Source: an uncultured Prevotellaceae bacterium (lineage in GTDB: Bacteria; Bacteroidota; Bacteroidia; Bacteroidales; Bacteroidaceae). From it: DNA of 64,000 nt. The position numbers and the translations under genes are program-made. Positions 43,869 through 52,456 of the stretch are shown here, piece after piece; the first letter of the stretch is position 1; every line of letters begins with the position of its first letter. The stretch is from positions 62,001 to 126,000 of the forward strand of contig ONCG01000007.1 in NCBI GenBank assembly GCA_900316285.1. The letters run 5' to 3'. The notes beneath the pieces are model-generated. The model did no database searches. It had not been told where the DNA came from and was given only the letters and a program-made list of their open reading frames with translations.

Positions 43869-44876
43869 CTACCTCACCGTCAAATGGAAACAACCTTGCT
43901 TCACTTCGTATTTCACCCAGCAGCGGCCTTGGCGACGCAGGTCGTCGAGCACCTCCGAGAGCACCTGTTTCAGACGCACATCGGCCACGGTGTTCTGCTT
44001 CGAGTAAGGCTGATCGTTCTCCTCCACTCGCAGGAAGCGATTGTAGGCAATATCGACAGTTGTGCCATACATGTGGCAACTGTTCTCTGTGGCGTTGCCA
44101 TTGTAGCGACGCATGCGCTCCACTTCCTCTTTCGTACGCATCACACTGGTGATGATAATCTTGCAAGCAGGCAAGCCCTTAACTTGCAGACTATCAAGGA
44201 AGTTACTACCGATATCTTGAAGTAAAACTGCAGCACGCGGAACCAGGTAGGGAATGCTCCAATAAAGGGGCTCAATAAAGTAGTAGGGATTGCTGCCAAC
44301 ATACACCAATTCCGACTTGCGCCCTTCGGCTTCGGCACGGTTCATCACTGGCGAGACACCCCACTTATTGGCTGCCACTATCTGCACATCCTGAGCATCC
44401 GGGAAGGCCTCTGAGTAGCTTCGCACACTCACAATGCGATGACGAGCCGGAGTGCCATCGGCATTGAAGAAACGACTGGGCTTCGCAAGCCCTACACCCG
44501 CTGTGCTCGCCTCCTGGCCGCCAGCAGCCGTTTTTCCATGTTTTTCAGCCTCTTTCCTCAGTTTCTCGGCCTCTTTCTCACGCTTTTCAGCGGCTTCGCG
44601 AGCGGCTTTCTCACGTTCTTCCTGAGCAGCCTGCTCGGCCTCCACCTTCAGCCTGAATGCATTTTCCAACGAGTCGCGAACAGCCTGAAGCGAGTCTTCC
44701 CGATGCTGAATGGAGTCGGCAACCCACTTCACGGAGTCGGCAACCCACTGAATGGAGTCGGCCACACGGCGCTCATCGACCGACATTCCCAAACGGGGCA
44801 CAGCAGCACGAATGATGCCCAACACGACCACCACGAAACAAAATACTTGCAGATATCTGTTTTTACTAATCTTCAT
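43869..44876 (-). CDS. DUF5715-type exported protein (M15-like fold)
   Basis: 335 residues. N-terminal membrane segment (about 10-27), then a charged helical region (about 35-120) opening with repeated VADSIQW/VADSVKW units and a Lys/Glu-rich coiled coil. The C-terminal domain (about 145-335) resembles DUF5715: NPYYFIEPLYWSIPYLVPRAAVLLQDIG, SVMRTKEEVERMRRYNGNATENSCHMYGTTVDIAY. The H-x6-D spacing in CHMYGTTVD is like that of M15 D-Ala-D-Ala peptidases, so a cell-wall role is possible but unproven. It is divergent from phoH across 266 bp. Confidence 0.75.
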   Translation of the reverse strand: MKISKNRYLQVFCFVVVVLGIIRAAVPRLGMSVDERRVADSIQWVADSVKWVADSIQHREDSLQAVRDSLENAFRLKVEAEQAAQEEREKAAREAAEKREKEAEKLRKEAEKHGKTAAGGQEASTAGVGLAKPSRFFNADGTPARHRIVSVRSYSEAFPDAQDVQIVAANKWGVSPVMNRAEAEGRKSELVYVGSNPYYFIEPLYWSIPYLVPRAAVLLQDIGSNFLDSLQVKGLPACKIIITSVMRTKEEVERMRRYNGNATENSCHMYGTTVDIAYNRFLRVEENDQPYSKQNTVADVRLKQVLSEVLDDLRRQGRCWVKYEVKQGCFHLTVR

Positions 44877-45059
44877 GAAACAAAAACATCGTTTTCTTTA
44901 TGCCAAAGCATTGCCATATTGGTTGCAAAAGTACAAAATAAAACTGACCTTTCAACGAAAGAAACCTAACGTTTCTGCTCCCGAACGCTATGCTTTACAT
45001 TTTTTAAGAGAATCACCCCACCAAATTAACGGATTTTTACACATTAGACACCCCCACTT

Positions 45060-45091
45060 TTTGGATATCTCGCAAATTATTTGTAACTTTG
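45060..45091 (+). promoter_or_regulatory. Promoter of the phoH operon
   Basis: TTTG (45060-45063), 20 bp, TAACTTTG (45084-45091), 51 bp before the TTG start at 45143. Confidence 0.7.
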
Positions 45092-45142
45092 CACACGTTT
45101 TATATAAGTTCAATCATAACTCGGTAGTTAAATAAAAAAACT

Positions 45143-46150
45143 TTGACAGAAAAGCATATCGTTCTTGAAGACATCGACCCGCTAATGCTCTATGGGGCGG
45201 GCAACGGCCACTTGCAAATCATCAAGTCGCTATATCCCAAGCTGCGCATCGTGGCAAGAGACAACGTCCTGCGCGTGCTCGGAGACCAAGAGCAGATGGA
45301 TCGCTTCGAACAAAGCATCGAGCTGATGCGGCAGCACGTGCTGAAGTATAACACCATCGGTGAAGAAGACATCATCGACATCGTCAGCGGACATAAGACG
45401 AAAGAGGAAGGCGTGAAGGGCGTGATTGTGTATAGCATCACCGGCCGACCCATCAAGGCTCGTTCGGAAAACCAGCAACGCCTCGTCGAAGCCTATGAGC
45501 AGAAGGACATGGTGTTCGCCATCGGACCTGCTGGAACAGGTAAGACCTACACCGCTATCGCTCTCGCCGTGAAGGCGCTGAAGGAGAAGACGGCACGAAA
45601 GATCATCCTCTGCCGGCCGGCCGTGGAAGCTGGCGAGAAACTGGGATTCCTCCCGGGCGACATGAAGGACAAGATAGACCCCTATCTGCAACCGCTCTAC
45701 GATGCGCTGGAGGACATGATTCCGCAGGTGAAGCTGCAGGACATGATGGAGAAGAAGGTCATCCAGATTGCCCCTCTGGCGTTCATGCGCGGTCGCACGC
45801 TATCGGATGCCGTGGTCATTCTCGACGAGGCTCAGAACACCACTCCTGCGCAGATACGTATGTTTCTCACGCGCATGGGCTGGAACACGAAGATGATGAT
45901 CACCGGCGACCTCACGCAGGTGGACTTGCCAAAAGGGCAGCGTAGCGGACTTCGCGAGGCCTACGACCTTCTGCGCGACATCGAGGGCATCAGTTTCATC
46001 GAGATGAACCAAAAGGACATCGTGCGCCACAAGCTCGTCACACGCATCGTCAACGCCTATGAGCGCTACGACCGCGAACGGCAGGACATCAAGCAGTATG
46101 AAATCAGCCCAAACGCCACCGAACAAAGCGATGAAACCCTATCGAAATAA
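45143..46150 (+). CDS. PhoH-family ATPase
   Basis: 335 residues. Walker A AIGPAGTGKTYTAIALAVK (about 130-148) and Walker B VVILDEAQNTTPAQIRMFLTRMG (about 215-238) within a P-loop ATPase domain; an N-terminal region of about 110 residues (with DNVLRVLGDQEQMDRFEQ) precedes it. PhoH proteins are predicted RNA helicase/nuclease-linked ATPases of unsettled role. A TTG start is used because the family N-terminus (MTEKHIVLEDIDP) begins there and the promoter lies 51 bp upstream; the first ATG would cut into the conserved region. 46 bp ahead of purC. Confidence 0.9.
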   Translation: MTEKHIVLEDIDPLMLYGAGNGHLQIIKSLYPKLRIVARDNVLRVLGDQEQMDRFEQSIELMRQHVLKYNTIGEEDIIDIVSGHKTKEEGVKGVIVYSITGRPIKARSENQQRLVEAYEQKDMVFAIGPAGTGKTYTAIALAVKALKEKTARKIILCRPAVEAGEKLGFLPGDMKDKIDPYLQPLYDALEDMIPQVKLQDMMEKKVIQIAPLAFMRGRTLSDAVVILDEAQNTTPAQIRMFLTRMGWNTKMMITGDLTQVDLPKGQRSGLREAYDLLRDIEGISFIEMNQKDIVRHKLVTRIVNAYERYDRERQDIKQYEISPNATEQSDETLSK

Positions 46151-46196
46151 CGCGATTAAGTCATAAAGAAAATATTTCATTCAATCAATCAAAACA

Positions 46197-47147
46197 ATGA
46201 AAGCATTAACAAAAACTGATTTCCAATTCGAAGGACAGAAGAGTGTTTACCACGGTAAAGTTCGCGATGTATACAACATCAACGACGACCTCATGGTGAT
46301 GGTGGCTACCGACCGCATCTCGGCTTTCGACGTCATCCTCCCAAAGGGCATTCCCTTTAAAGGTCAGGTACTCAACCAGATTGCCGCCAAGTTCCTCGAT
46401 GCCACTAGCGACATCTGCCCCAATTGGAAGCTGGCCACACCCGACCCGATGGTGACCGTTGGTTTGAAGTGCGAGGGGTTCCGCGTGGAGATGATCATCC
46501 GCGGCATCCTTACGGGTTCTGCCTGGCGCGACTATAAGAAAGGTGTCCGCGAGATCTGCGGCGTGCGTCTGCCCGATGGAATGCGCGAGAACGAGCGCTT
46601 CCCAGAGCCCATCATCACGCCTACCACGAAGGCCGACGAGGGTCATGACCTGAACATCTCTCGTGAGGAGATTATCGCTCAGGGCATTGTCTCGGCTGAG
46701 GACTACGCCGTGATGGAAGACTACACGCGCCGCCTCTTCGCTCGTGGTCAGGAGATTGCTGCCCGCCAGGGTCTCATCCTCGTCGACACGAAGTATGAGT
46801 TCGGAAAGCGCGATGGCAAGGTGTACCTCATCGACGAGATTCACACACCCGACTCCAGCCGCTACTTCTATGCCGACGGCTACGAGGAGAAGTTTGCCAA
46901 GGGCGAGCCCCAGCGTCAACTCTCGAAGGAGTTCGTACGCCAGTGGCTCATCGAGCATAACTTCATGAACGAGCCCGGCCAGCAGATGCCCGAAATCACC
47001 GATGAGTATGCCGAGAGCGTGAGCGACCGCTACATCGAGCTCTACGAGCACATCACCGGCGAGACCTTCAACAAGGCCGTTGAGGAAGGCGACATCGCAG
47101 CCCGCATCGAGAAGAACGTAGCAGCCTGGCTGGCCAATAGAAAGTAA
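46197..47147 (+). CDS. purC: Phosphoribosylaminoimidazole-succinocarboxamide synthase
   Basis: 316 residues, the longer SAICAR synthetase type. [26 protein letters not shown] at the N-terminus, [12 protein letters not shown], and [20 protein letters not shown] are diagnostic. It joins aspartate to CAIR in purine synthesis. ATG at 46197 starts just before the family N-terminus. Followed by a 10-bp tandem array before ubiE. Confidence 0.97.
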   Translation: MKALTKTDFQFEGQKSVYHGKVRDVYNINDDLMVMVATDRISAFDVILPKGIPFKGQVLNQIAAKFLDATSDICPNWKLATPDPMVTVGLKCEGFRVEMIIRGILTGSAWRDYKKGVREICGVRLPDGMRENERFPEPIITPTTKADEGHDLNISREEIIAQGIVSAEDYAVMEDYTRRLFARGQEIAARQGLILVDTKYEFGKRDGKVYLIDEIHTPDSSRYFYADGYEEKFAKGEPQRQLSKEFVRQWLIEHNFMNEPGQQMPEITDEYAESVSDRYIELYEHITGETFNKAVEEGDIAARIEKNVAAWLANRK

Positions 47148-47150
47148 ATC

Positions 47151-47220
47151 CCTAGCTCATCCTAGGCTCTCCTAGGTTTTCCTAGGCAATCCTAGGCCCT
47201 CCTAGGCAATCCTAGGCAAT
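47151..47220. repeat. 10-bp tandem array centred on CCTAGG
   Basis: CCTAGG recurs exactly every 10 bp at 47161, 47171, 47181, 47191, 47201 and 47211, preceded by a degenerate copy (CCTAGCTCAT) at 47151. The 4-bp linkers vary (CTCT, TTTT, CAAT, CCCT, CAAT, CAAT... with the shared bases outside the hexamer). It fills most of the 83-bp gap between purC and ubiE. Confidence 0.97.
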
Positions 47221-47230
47221 CATATAAAAA

Positions 47231-47965
47231 ATGTACCAGCAGGAAACCATCAAACCCTACGCCCAACAAGGCGACAAGACATCGCAGGTGGAGCAGATGT
47301 TCGACAACATCGCTCCAGCCTACGATAAGCTGAACCATCGCCTTTCGTGGAACATCGACCGAGGATGGCGCCGTAAAGCTATCAAGGCGCTCGCACCCTA
47401 TGAGCCACAGACGATGCTCGATATCGCTACCGGCACTGGTGACTTCGCCATCCTGGCCGCACAGATGCTGAAGCCGAAGACACTCGTGGGCGCCGATATC
47501 TCGGAGGGAATGATGGCCATTGGCCGGCAGAAGGTGGCAAAGCTAGGGCTTCAGGACATCATCAAGTTCCAGAAGGAAGACTGCCTAGCGCTCTCCTACC
47601 CCGACGACACCTTCGATGCCGTCACGGCAGCTTTCGGCATTCGCAACTTCCAAAATCTCGACCAGGGACTTTCCGAGATGTGTCGCGTATTGAAGCCGGG
47701 CGGACACCTGAGCATTGCCGAACTAACAACGCCGGTCTCGTTTCCCATGAAGCAGCTATTCCGAATCTATAGCCACACGTTCCTGCCCATCTACGGACGT
47801 CTCATCTCGAAGGACAAGAGCGCCTATAGCTACCTCACCGCCACCATCGAGGCATTCCCACAAGGCGAGCGCATGGTTGAAATCCTCCAGAAGGCAGGCT
47901 TCTCGAAAGCATCCTTCCGCCGTCTCACCTTCGGCATCTGCACCCTCTATTTCGCCCAGAAATAG
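47231..47965 (+). CDS. menG: Demethylmenaquinone methyltransferase
   Basis: 244 residues, UbiE/MenG family: [27 protein letters not shown]-binding [39 protein letters not shown]. It methylates demethylmenaquinone in menaquinone synthesis; ubiquinone is not expected in Bacteroidales. It starts 10 bp after the CCTAGG array and 76 bp before aroE. Confidence 0.94.
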   Translation: MYQQETIKPYAQQGDKTSQVEQMFDNIAPAYDKLNHRLSWNIDRGWRRKAIKALAPYEPQTMLDIATGTGDFAILAAQMLKPKTLVGADISEGMMAIGRQKVAKLGLQDIIKFQKEDCLALSYPDDTFDAVTAAFGIRNFQNLDQGLSEMCRVLKPGGHLSIAELTTPVSFPMKQLFRIYSHTFLPIYGRLISKDKSAYSYLTATIEAFPQGERMVEILQKAGFSKASFRRLTFGICTLYFAQK

Positions 47966-47981
47966 CCTCTCTCCTTGTTCA

Positions 47982-48003
47982 GTATGTTGCGATTCGCAAC
48001 TCG
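47982..48003. repeat. GTATGTYGC palindrome family, copy b
   Basis: GTATGTTGCGATTCGCAACTC: GTTGCGA/TCGCAAC arms (47986-48000) around one base, preceded by GTAT. In the menG-aroE gap. Confidence 0.65.
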
Positions 48004-48041
48004 CATCACCCCATCCCACCCCATAAACCAAAGAAAAAATC

Positions 48042-48788
48042 ATGGACATCTACGGACTCATCGGCTACCCGCTCGGCCACTCGTTCTCCATCAGCTACTT
48101 CAACGAGAAGTTCCAGAACGAGAACATCAACGCTCGCTACGTCAACTTCGAGATTCCAAACATCGAAGACCTGCGTGAGGTGCTCGACTCCAACCCCGAT
48201 CTGAAAGGGCTCAACGTCACCATCCCCTACAAGCAGAAGGTCATCCCTTATCTCGACGAGGTAAGCCCGGAGGCACGTGCTATCGGAGCCGTTAACGTGA
48301 TTCGCATCACGCGAAAAGGTAGGAACGTGAAGCTGAAGGGGTTTAATAGCGACGTTATCGGATTCACCCAAAGCATCGAACCGCTGCTCGAGAAATGCCA
48401 CAAGAAGGCGCTCATTCTCGGAACCGGTGGAGCTTCAAAGGCCATCGACTATGGTCTTCGGTCGCTCGGACTCGAAACCGTCTTCGTGAGCCGCTATCAG
48501 CGACCTGACACGATTCAGTATGAGAAGATTACGCCCGACGACATCCGCGAATACAACGTTATCGTCAACTGCACGCCGCTAGGCATGTACCCAAAGGTCG
48601 ACACCTGTCCGAACCTGCCCTACGAGGCCATGGACCGCTCCACGCTCCTCTACGACCTCATCTACAACCCCGACGAAACGCTCTTCATGAAGCGGGGTCT
48701 CACACGTGGTGCAACCGTGAAGAACGGCCTTGAGATGCTTCTCTTGCAGGCATTCGCATCATGGGAGTTCTGGCAATCCGAAGATTAG
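48042..48788 (+). CDS. aroE: Shikimate dehydrogenase
   Basis: 248 residues. YGLIGYPLGHSFSISYFNEKF, LKGLNVTIPYKQKVIPYLDE (catalytic Lys near 64), GTGGASKAI for NADP binding, and NCTPLGMYP. It reduces 3-dehydroshikimate in aromatic amino acid synthesis. Slightly short of the E. coli enzyme, as is usual for this group. Confidence 0.95.
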   Translation: MDIYGLIGYPLGHSFSISYFNEKFQNENINARYVNFEIPNIEDLREVLDSNPDLKGLNVTIPYKQKVIPYLDEVSPEARAIGAVNVIRITRKGRNVKLKGFNSDVIGFTQSIEPLLEKCHKKALILGTGGASKAIDYGLRSLGLETVFVSRYQRPDTIQYEKITPDDIREYNVIVNCTPLGMYPKVDTCPNLPYEAMDRSTLLYDLIYNPDETLFMKRGLTRGATVKNGLEMLLLQAFASWEFWQSED

Positions 48789-48874
48789 CCGTCCCTTCAT
48801 CGCCCCCCCTTAAGCTAGCTTATTCAGCACCCTCAAGTTTGCTCGTCCCGCACCCCTCAAGTCTTATCTGTATA

Positions 48875-48898
48875 GTATGTTGCGATGCCATCGCAACC
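48875..48898. repeat. GTATGTYGC palindrome family, copy c
   Basis: GTATGTTGCGATGCCATCGCAACC; 8-bp arms GTTGCGAT (48879-48886) and ATCGCAAC (48890-48897), loop GCC. It overlaps the in-frame ATG at 48885, which supports the later start of the TPM gene. Confidence 0.65.
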
Positions 48899-48917
48899 CT
48901 CAACAAAAAAAGCCAAC

Positions 48918-50273
48918 ATGCCCAACACCACACCCAACACCCCCAAAAAGCAAGGATCCTCTGTGACAAAGCTCTTCATCGGCTTTCTCATAGTGGGGTT
49001 CCTGCTATGGATGCTCCCCATCTTCTTGGGCAACCACACCCACGTGAAGCCCAATCCGGAGGCTATCTTCCGTGTGTTCATCATCGCAAGCAGCATCATC
49101 GTGGGTCTTGGACTGCTGGCCGACCTCTTCCTGAATCCCAACGACCGACAGATTATCGGCGAGAAGCGCTCCGGTCTTTCGGCCATCGCATCGAAATACA
49201 ATCAGCAGGTGAAGGCCTTGGAACGCGAATATGTCAAAGAGAAACAAGCTTTAACACTTGCCGGCTCGTTCAAGAAGCAATCATTGCTCAAGTCGTATTC
49301 CGCACGCTACGATGCCGTACGTGTTGAATATCTAAAGGAATATAAGGATTTTGTCGAGTTTTGGCTGAATAGCCACAAGCGCTATGCCATGTTTGGAAAA
49401 ATCTGGGGATGGATTCTCGTCATCATTCTTTGTGGTGCCGTGTTCAGCTGCACTTATTCTATGGATGTGGCCGTGGACAATTGCCCCGAAACGGAGGAGG
49501 CCGCACCCACCTATTGGAATGCCACCAACATCCCCTTACCCCACTTGACCGATGGCACCCAGTATGTCTCCAATCCTGATAGTGTACTCTCACCAACAAC
49601 AGTTAGCCGCATCAACGAGCGAATGCTTCAACTCGACAACGAGCTGGGCATCGAGACGGCAGTTATCGTGGTAAACCACATCGAGAACGACGATCCCTTC
49701 CGCCTCGCTCAAGACGTTGGCAACCGCTTTGGTGTGGGTCGCAACGATCGAGGACTCGTCATCGTCGTTGGCTATCAGGATCACTCCATCAACATGTCGC
49801 CTGGACGCTCACTCGAGGCCGATCTCACCGATGCCGAGTGCTATCAGCTTCAGCAACGCTATGTCGTACCCGGCATGAAGGCCGAGCAACCCGATAGCGC
49901 GATGCTTTATCTGGCTGAAGGTCTCTATGCGTTCATGAAGGACAAGCCTCTTCCCGAGATGAACATCGAACGCCCAGTCAAAGACGAGTCGATGGCGCTG
50001 GGTCTCTTCTTCTGGTTCTTCGTGGGCTTCCTCGTGCTTACCATGTTCCTTGAACACAAGTTTGAGTGGTTTGGCGTCTATGGCACAATGGCCCTGATGG
50101 CCAATCCCTTCATAGCCGCTCCCGTCTTTGTAAGCTCAGGCAACGGAGGGTTTGGAGGTAGCTCTCGTGGAGGCTTTGGTGGAGGTTCACGCGGCGGCTT
50201 TGGCGGCGGAGGCTTCGGAGGCGGTTATGGCGGAGGAAGCTTCGGTGGTGGTGGAGCCACCAGCCGCTGGTAG
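48918..50273 (+). CDS. TPM-domain membrane protein
   Basis: 451 residues. Membrane segments near 20-40, 53-70 and 163-181, followed by a TPM domain (about 205-355: TVSRINERMLQLDNELGIETAVIVVNHIENDDPFRLAQDVGNRFGVGRNDRGLVIVVGYQD), another membrane segment, and a C-terminal glycine/serine tail with repeated GGFGG units. TPM (YgcG) domains are found in envelope proteins and in photosystem II repair; the function here is unknown. It pairs with lemA 78 bp downstream, a frequent combination. Start at 48918 because the upstream ATG (48885) is inside a palindrome. Confidence 0.88.
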   Translation: MPNTTPNTPKKQGSSVTKLFIGFLIVGFLLWMLPIFLGNHTHVKPNPEAIFRVFIIASSIIVGLGLLADLFLNPNDRQIIGEKRSGLSAIASKYNQQVKALEREYVKEKQALTLAGSFKKQSLLKSYSARYDAVRVEYLKEYKDFVEFWLNSHKRYAMFGKIWGWILVIILCGAVFSCTYSMDVAVDNCPETEEAAPTYWNATNIPLPHLTDGTQYVSNPDSVLSPTTVSRINERMLQLDNELGIETAVIVVNHIENDDPFRLAQDVGNRFGVGRNDRGLVIVVGYQDHSINMSPGRSLEADLTDAECYQLQQRYVVPGMKAEQPDSAMLYLAEGLYAFMKDKPLPEMNIERPVKDESMALGLFFWFFVGFLVLTMFLEHKFEWFGVYGTMALMANPFIAAPVFVSSGNGGFGGSSRGGFGGGSRGGFGGGGFGGGYGGGSFGGGGATSRW

Positions 50274-50351
50274 AGCCCCTCATCACTCCCATCATTCCCA
50301 TCATTCCCATTCGCTCCCATTGAAATCATTAACAATTAAAATAAAAACATT

Positions 50352-50936
50352 ATGAAAAAAGGTTTGATTATCGGAATCATCGCAGTCATCGTCATCATCG
50401 GTGCATGGGCTGCTAGTGCTTACAACTCAATGGTCGATGTTCAAGAGAAAGCTACGACCGAACTCGCCAACGTTCAGTCGGCCTACCAGCGTCGTGCAGA
50501 CCTAATCCCCAACCTCGTGGAGACCGTGAAGGGCTATGCCAAACACGAGCAGGAGACGCTCGAGAACGTCATCAATGCACGTTCGAAAGCCACTCAGGTA
50601 ACTCTCGATGCCGCTACGCTTACACCGGAGAAGCTGAAGGAGTTCCAAGAGGCTCAGGGCGAACTCGGTTCTGCTCTCGGCAAGCTCATCGCCATCCAGG
50701 AGAACTATCCCGACCTGAAGGCCAACGAGAACTTCCAGCAGCTGCAGGTTCAGCTCGAAGGCACGGAGAACCGCATCAACGAGGCTCGCAACAAGTTCAA
50801 CACCGCCGTGCAGAACTACAACCTCGTCATCCGTTCGTTCCCGAAGAACATTCTTGCCGGTTTCTTCAACTTCGACAAGATGGCTAAGTTCGAGGCTGAT
50901 GCCGCCGCCCAGAAGGCTCCTGAAGTAAAGTTCTAA
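50352..50936 (+). CDS. lemA: LemA family protein
   Basis: 194 residues. N-terminal membrane anchor (about 5-25) and the LemA core AYQRRADLIPNLVETVKGYAKHEQETLENVINARSKA, a helical bundle facing outside the cytoplasmic membrane, with NFQQLQVQLEGTENRI and FPKNILAGFF near the end. Function is unsettled. Adjacent to the TPM gene and probably co-transcribed. Confidence 0.95.
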   Translation: MKKGLIIGIIAVIVIIGAWAASAYNSMVDVQEKATTELANVQSAYQRRADLIPNLVETVKGYAKHEQETLENVINARSKATQVTLDAATLTPEKLKEFQEAQGELGSALGKLIAIQENYPDLKANENFQQLQVQLEGTENRINEARNKFNTAVQNYNLVIRSFPKNILAGFFNFDKMAKFEADAAAQKAPEVKF

Positions 50937-50946
50937 GCCTAGCAAC

Positions 50947-51027
50947 TTGCTATCCATAGCAAACCTCAGTTCCGTATGTCGCTATCGATAGCGACTCATC
51001 GTTAGTCTGTTGCGACTCCATCGCGAC
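50947..51027. repeat. GTATGTYGC palindrome family, cluster d (three hairpins)
   Basis: Three palindromes in the 105-bp lemA-purM gap: TTGCTAT/ATAGCAA (50947-50962), the perfect 18-bp GTCGCTATCGATAGCGAC (50978-50995) preceded by GTAT, and GTTGCGA/TCGCGAC (51009-51027) preceded by GTCT. They leave little room for other regulatory sequence. Confidence 0.7.
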
Positions 51028-51041
51028 CTAAAAGTAAAACA

Positions 51042-52232
51042 ATGACCAACAACCGCTACATGCAACGTGGTGTCTCTGCTGCTAAGGAGGACGTCCACGC
51101 TGCTATTAAGAACATCGACAAAGGGCTCTACCCACAGGCCTTTTGCAAAATCATTCCCGACATCCTCGGCGGCGATCCCGACTATTGCAACATCATGCAT
51201 GCTGATGGTGCTGGCACAAAGTCATCGCTGGCCTACATGTATTGGCGCGAAACGGGCGACCTCTCCGTTTGGAAGGGCATCGCTCAAGATGCCATCGTCA
51301 TGAACACCGACGACCTGCTTTGCGTGGGTGCTACCGACAACATCCTTGTTTCCTCCACCATCGGGCGAAACAAGATGCTCGTCCCTGGCGAAGTCATCTC
51401 TGCCATCATCAATGGTACCGATGAACTTCTCGCCGAGCTCCGCTCTATGGGCATCGGCATCTGGCCTACAGGAGGCGAAACGGCCGACGTGGGCGACCTC
51501 GTGCGCACCATCATCGTCGACTCAACCGTCACCTGCCGCATGCGTCGAAAGGATGTCATCGACAATGCCAACATCCGGCCCGGCGATGTCATCGTAGGAC
51601 TTTCCTCAACGGGCCAGGCCACCTACGAACACCGCTACAATGGCGGCATGGGCTCCAATGGTCTCACCTCTGCCCGCCACGACGTCTTCGCCAAGTATCT
51701 GGCCGAACGCTACCCTGAGAGCTTCGACCACGCCGTGCCCGATGACCTCGTCTATAGTGGCAAGTACCGACTTACCGACTCCGTTCCGTATGCCGCAACC
51801 GAGTCGCGACCCTACACTCTTCCCGACATGGGCCAGCTCGTCCTCTCCCCCACTCGCACCTATGCTCCCGTCATCAAGCGCATTCTCGACGAGCTTCGTC
51901 CTGAGGTTCACGGCATGGTGCATTGCACGGGTGGAGCCCAGACGAAAGTGCTTCATTTCGTGGGCGAGAACTGCCGTGTGGTGAAAGACAACATGTTCCC
52001 CGTGCCTCCGCTCTTCCGTGCTATCCACGATTGCTCTGGCACCGATTGGCGAGAAATGTATCAAGTGTTCAATATGGGTCATCGAATGGAAATCTATGTT
52101 CGTCCGGAAGTGGCCGAGCAAGTCATTGCCATCAGCCGCTCGTTCAACATCGATGCTCAAGTCATCGGCCACATTGAGGAAGGACCACGTTCACTCACCA
52201 TCCGCTCTGAGTTTGGAGAGTTCAATTATTAA
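51042..52232 (+). CDS. purM: Phosphoribosylformylglycinamidine cyclo-ligase (AIR synthase)
   Basis: 396 residues, longer than the 345-residue E. coli enzyme, as in other Bacteroidetes. MHADGAGTKSSLAYMYWR, MNTDDLLCVGA, PTGGETADVGDLVRT, and HCTGGAQTKVLHF are recognisable AIR-synthase parts. It closes the imidazole ring in purine synthesis. 27 bp ahead of a small membrane protein. Confidence 0.9.
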   Translation: MTNNRYMQRGVSAAKEDVHAAIKNIDKGLYPQAFCKIIPDILGGDPDYCNIMHADGAGTKSSLAYMYWRETGDLSVWKGIAQDAIVMNTDDLLCVGATDNILVSSTIGRNKMLVPGEVISAIINGTDELLAELRSMGIGIWPTGGETADVGDLVRTIIVDSTVTCRMRRKDVIDNANIRPGDVIVGLSSTGQATYEHRYNGGMGSNGLTSARHDVFAKYLAERYPESFDHAVPDDLVYSGKYRLTDSVPYAATESRPYTLPDMGQLVLSPTRTYAPVIKRILDELRPEVHGMVHCTGGAQTKVLHFVGENCRVVKDNMFPVPPLFRAIHDCSGTDWREMYQVFNMGHRMEIYVRPEVAEQVIAISRSFNIDAQVIGHIEEGPRSLTIRSEFGEFNY

Positions 52233-52258
52233 CATCCGCAAACCATCAAAAAAAGGAT

Positions 52259-52447
52259 ATGAAAAAGAATTCTGCCTTCATCGCCATGATCTTAGCAGCA
52301 CTTCTCCTCATTGGCAACCTCTACATCGTCTACGAAGGTATGCAGGCTGGCGTCACCAAGTGGGGAAACATTTGCGGTGCGTTGTGCATGGTGTTCGTGA
52401 TCGCCTTCACGTACTTCATCTACAAACAGAAGAAAGGAAAGGATTAA
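52259..52447 (+). CDS. Small two-helix membrane protein
   Basis: 62 residues with two hydrophobic helices (about 7-26 and 35-54) and a basic C-terminus (YKQKKGKD). I do not recognise a family. It sits tightly between purM (27 bp) and prfA (10 bp) in the same direction and lacks overlap with any other plausible gene, so it is probably real. Confidence 0.7.
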   Translation: MKKNSAFIAMILAALLLIGNLYIVYEGMQAGVTKWGNICGALCMVFVIAFTYFIYKQKKGKD

Positions 52448-52456
52448 GAAACAGAT

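Noticed and set aside
43794-44225. Plus-strand frame starting in the gap and running into DUF5715
   Set aside because: Most of it is antisense to DUF5715 and no promoter precedes it.
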